Part shown: positions 63,002 through 64,000 of the stretch, piece after piece
Numbering within the stretch: the stretch's first letter is position 1
Layout: each line of letters starts with the position of its first letter
Assembly: GCA_003255065.1 (NCBI GenBank)
Contig: QAOA01000707.1
Span: 1-64,000, forward strand
Direction: 5' to 3'
DNA: 64,000 nucleotides
Origin: Cercis canadensis
Taxonomy: Eukaryota > Streptophyta > Magnoliopsida > Fabales > Fabaceae
The notes under the pieces: generated by a model
Seen by the model: the letters and a program-made list of their open reading frames with translations, nothing else
The model's database searches: none
Told to the model about the DNA's origin: nothing
Program-made: the position numbers and the translations under genes

Positions 63002-64000
63002 ATTTTTTTCATACTCTTATTAAATAAATAAGTCTAACTCAGTGGTCCTAACCTCCTTTAGTAGGCTACTTTTAACTTTTTAAGAGCCCACCAACCATTT
63101 CTGTTTCTAAAATGAGAAAGAAAAAGAAAAAAAAAATTATTACCAATGGTAACAAATAAATGGGGAAAAGTAAGAGAAGACACCACCAAAGATATAAAAC
63201 ATATAAAAAAAAAAGATATAAAATAAGATATGGGTTTATGGTGATCATCAATTAAATTTCTTGGGCTTGAATGGGATTAAAAGCACAAAATATCTTAACA
63301 CTATCATTATCTTCAAATAAAGTGCTTTCCATTGTAACACCATGAACAAGACTATGGGCAACCCAATATAAGAAATTGGTTCCATGTGAAATTAAAAATA
63401 TCAATATTTTCTTCGTTTAATTTGCTTCATCAAAATAATTTTTTTAACTATTTGTTTTATATATCCACAAATATTTTCCAGATGTGAAGAATATTATCTT
63501 TTGGAATAAAAAAAAATGTTTCTCAAAGAATTATGAAATATTCAAATTATAGTATAATGCAAAACTATCCAAATGGTTAATATCTATAAAATCAAATCAA
63601 ATTTAATAAAAATTTAAGTAGAGAAATTTGCTTAGCATTAAAATTACAATTAATATTACTTAACACTAACTATTTTTAATTTGACATTTTATTCTCGTAT
63701 TATTTCACACTTTTTACACTTAACAAAATCTAATTCAACCCATCTAAATTTTAATTATATCTACTTAAATTTTCTTCTAAAAAGATTAAACTTCAAACAC
63801 TGACTCACATAATGTATAAATGCATTTCTCTAAAATCTCTACTTGGTGAAGCATAAAATGAGTTCATTGATCTCAATATTATACTTACAATTTATTTACT
63901 TAAATATTACAACTTTTAAAAATTAAAAACTTAAAAAAAAAATTAAATCTATGCAATGAGCCCACCAAACACGTCAATTGTCAACCAATGTGTCCCCACC
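63002..64000. other. AT-rich intergenic DNA
   Basis: No gene, RNA or clear repeat recognised up to the window end. Confidence 0.5.

Noticed and set aside
1-64000. CRISPR arrays, bacterial operons, organelle DNA inserts
   Set aside because: No regularly spaced repeats and no prokaryote-style gene packing; the single tRNA has nuclear features and no plastid or mitochondrial genes were seen.

Overview
This is plant nuclear DNA, most likely from a eudicot. It is AT-rich, with many short exons in GT-AG introns, plant-type transposons (Ty1/copia, MITEs, SINEs), a nuclear tRNA gene, and six genes whose spliced reading frames match known plant proteins or stay open end to end. I cannot fix the order or species. 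Several N positions, two of them at unmerged repeats, show a draft assembly.

Layout. 1-1886: an almost perfect inverted repeat (two 936-base arms, 14-base loop); each arm carries a decayed piece of a papain-like cysteine protease gene. 1887-4625: no gene seen. 4626-18115 and 22091-30220: two direct copies of a segment carrying an allantoinase (ALN) gene on the minus strand. The right copy (15 exons, 512 codons) is intact. The left copy is a pseudogene: it lacks exon 1, has a stop and indels, a Ty1/copia retrotransposon in exon 10, a solo LTR in exon 11 and a MITE upstream. Between the copies lie a three-RRM RNA-binding gene with a decayed 3' part (18.3-20.8 kb) and a GC-richer segment I do not recognise (21.5-22.06 kb).

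31.4-35.4 kb: a five-exon gene for a small cysteine-rich protein with repeated CX3C motifs (plus strand, divergent from ALN). 36.4-36.8 kb: a Mutator-type MITE with a perfect 9-bp target duplication. 37.5-44.6 kb: TFIIH subunit 4 (TFB2/p52), 15 exons, intact. 45.7 kb: tRNA-Val(UAC), minus strand. 46.2-47.8 kb: a tetraspanin-19-like gene. 49.0-51.1 kb: a sphingolipid delta-4 desaturase (DES1-like) gene, minus strand. 52.7-53.4 kb: a GC-rich TIR-bearing insertion. 54.1-58.4 kb: an AIRP2-like RING E3 ligase gene, minus strand. 59-64 kb: gene-free AT-rich DNA with a SINE, three MITEs and two assembly duplications.

The genes are ordinary independent plant genes (purine catabolism, transcription/DNA repair, membrane scaffold, sphingolipid synthesis, ubiquitylation) and do not form one pathway. 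I found no clearly new biological system. The strongest candidate for unusual biology is the 1.9-kb hairpin of a protease gene fragment at the left edge, which resembles a young hairpin-siRNA or proto-MIRNA locus; the uncharacterised CX3C protein is next.
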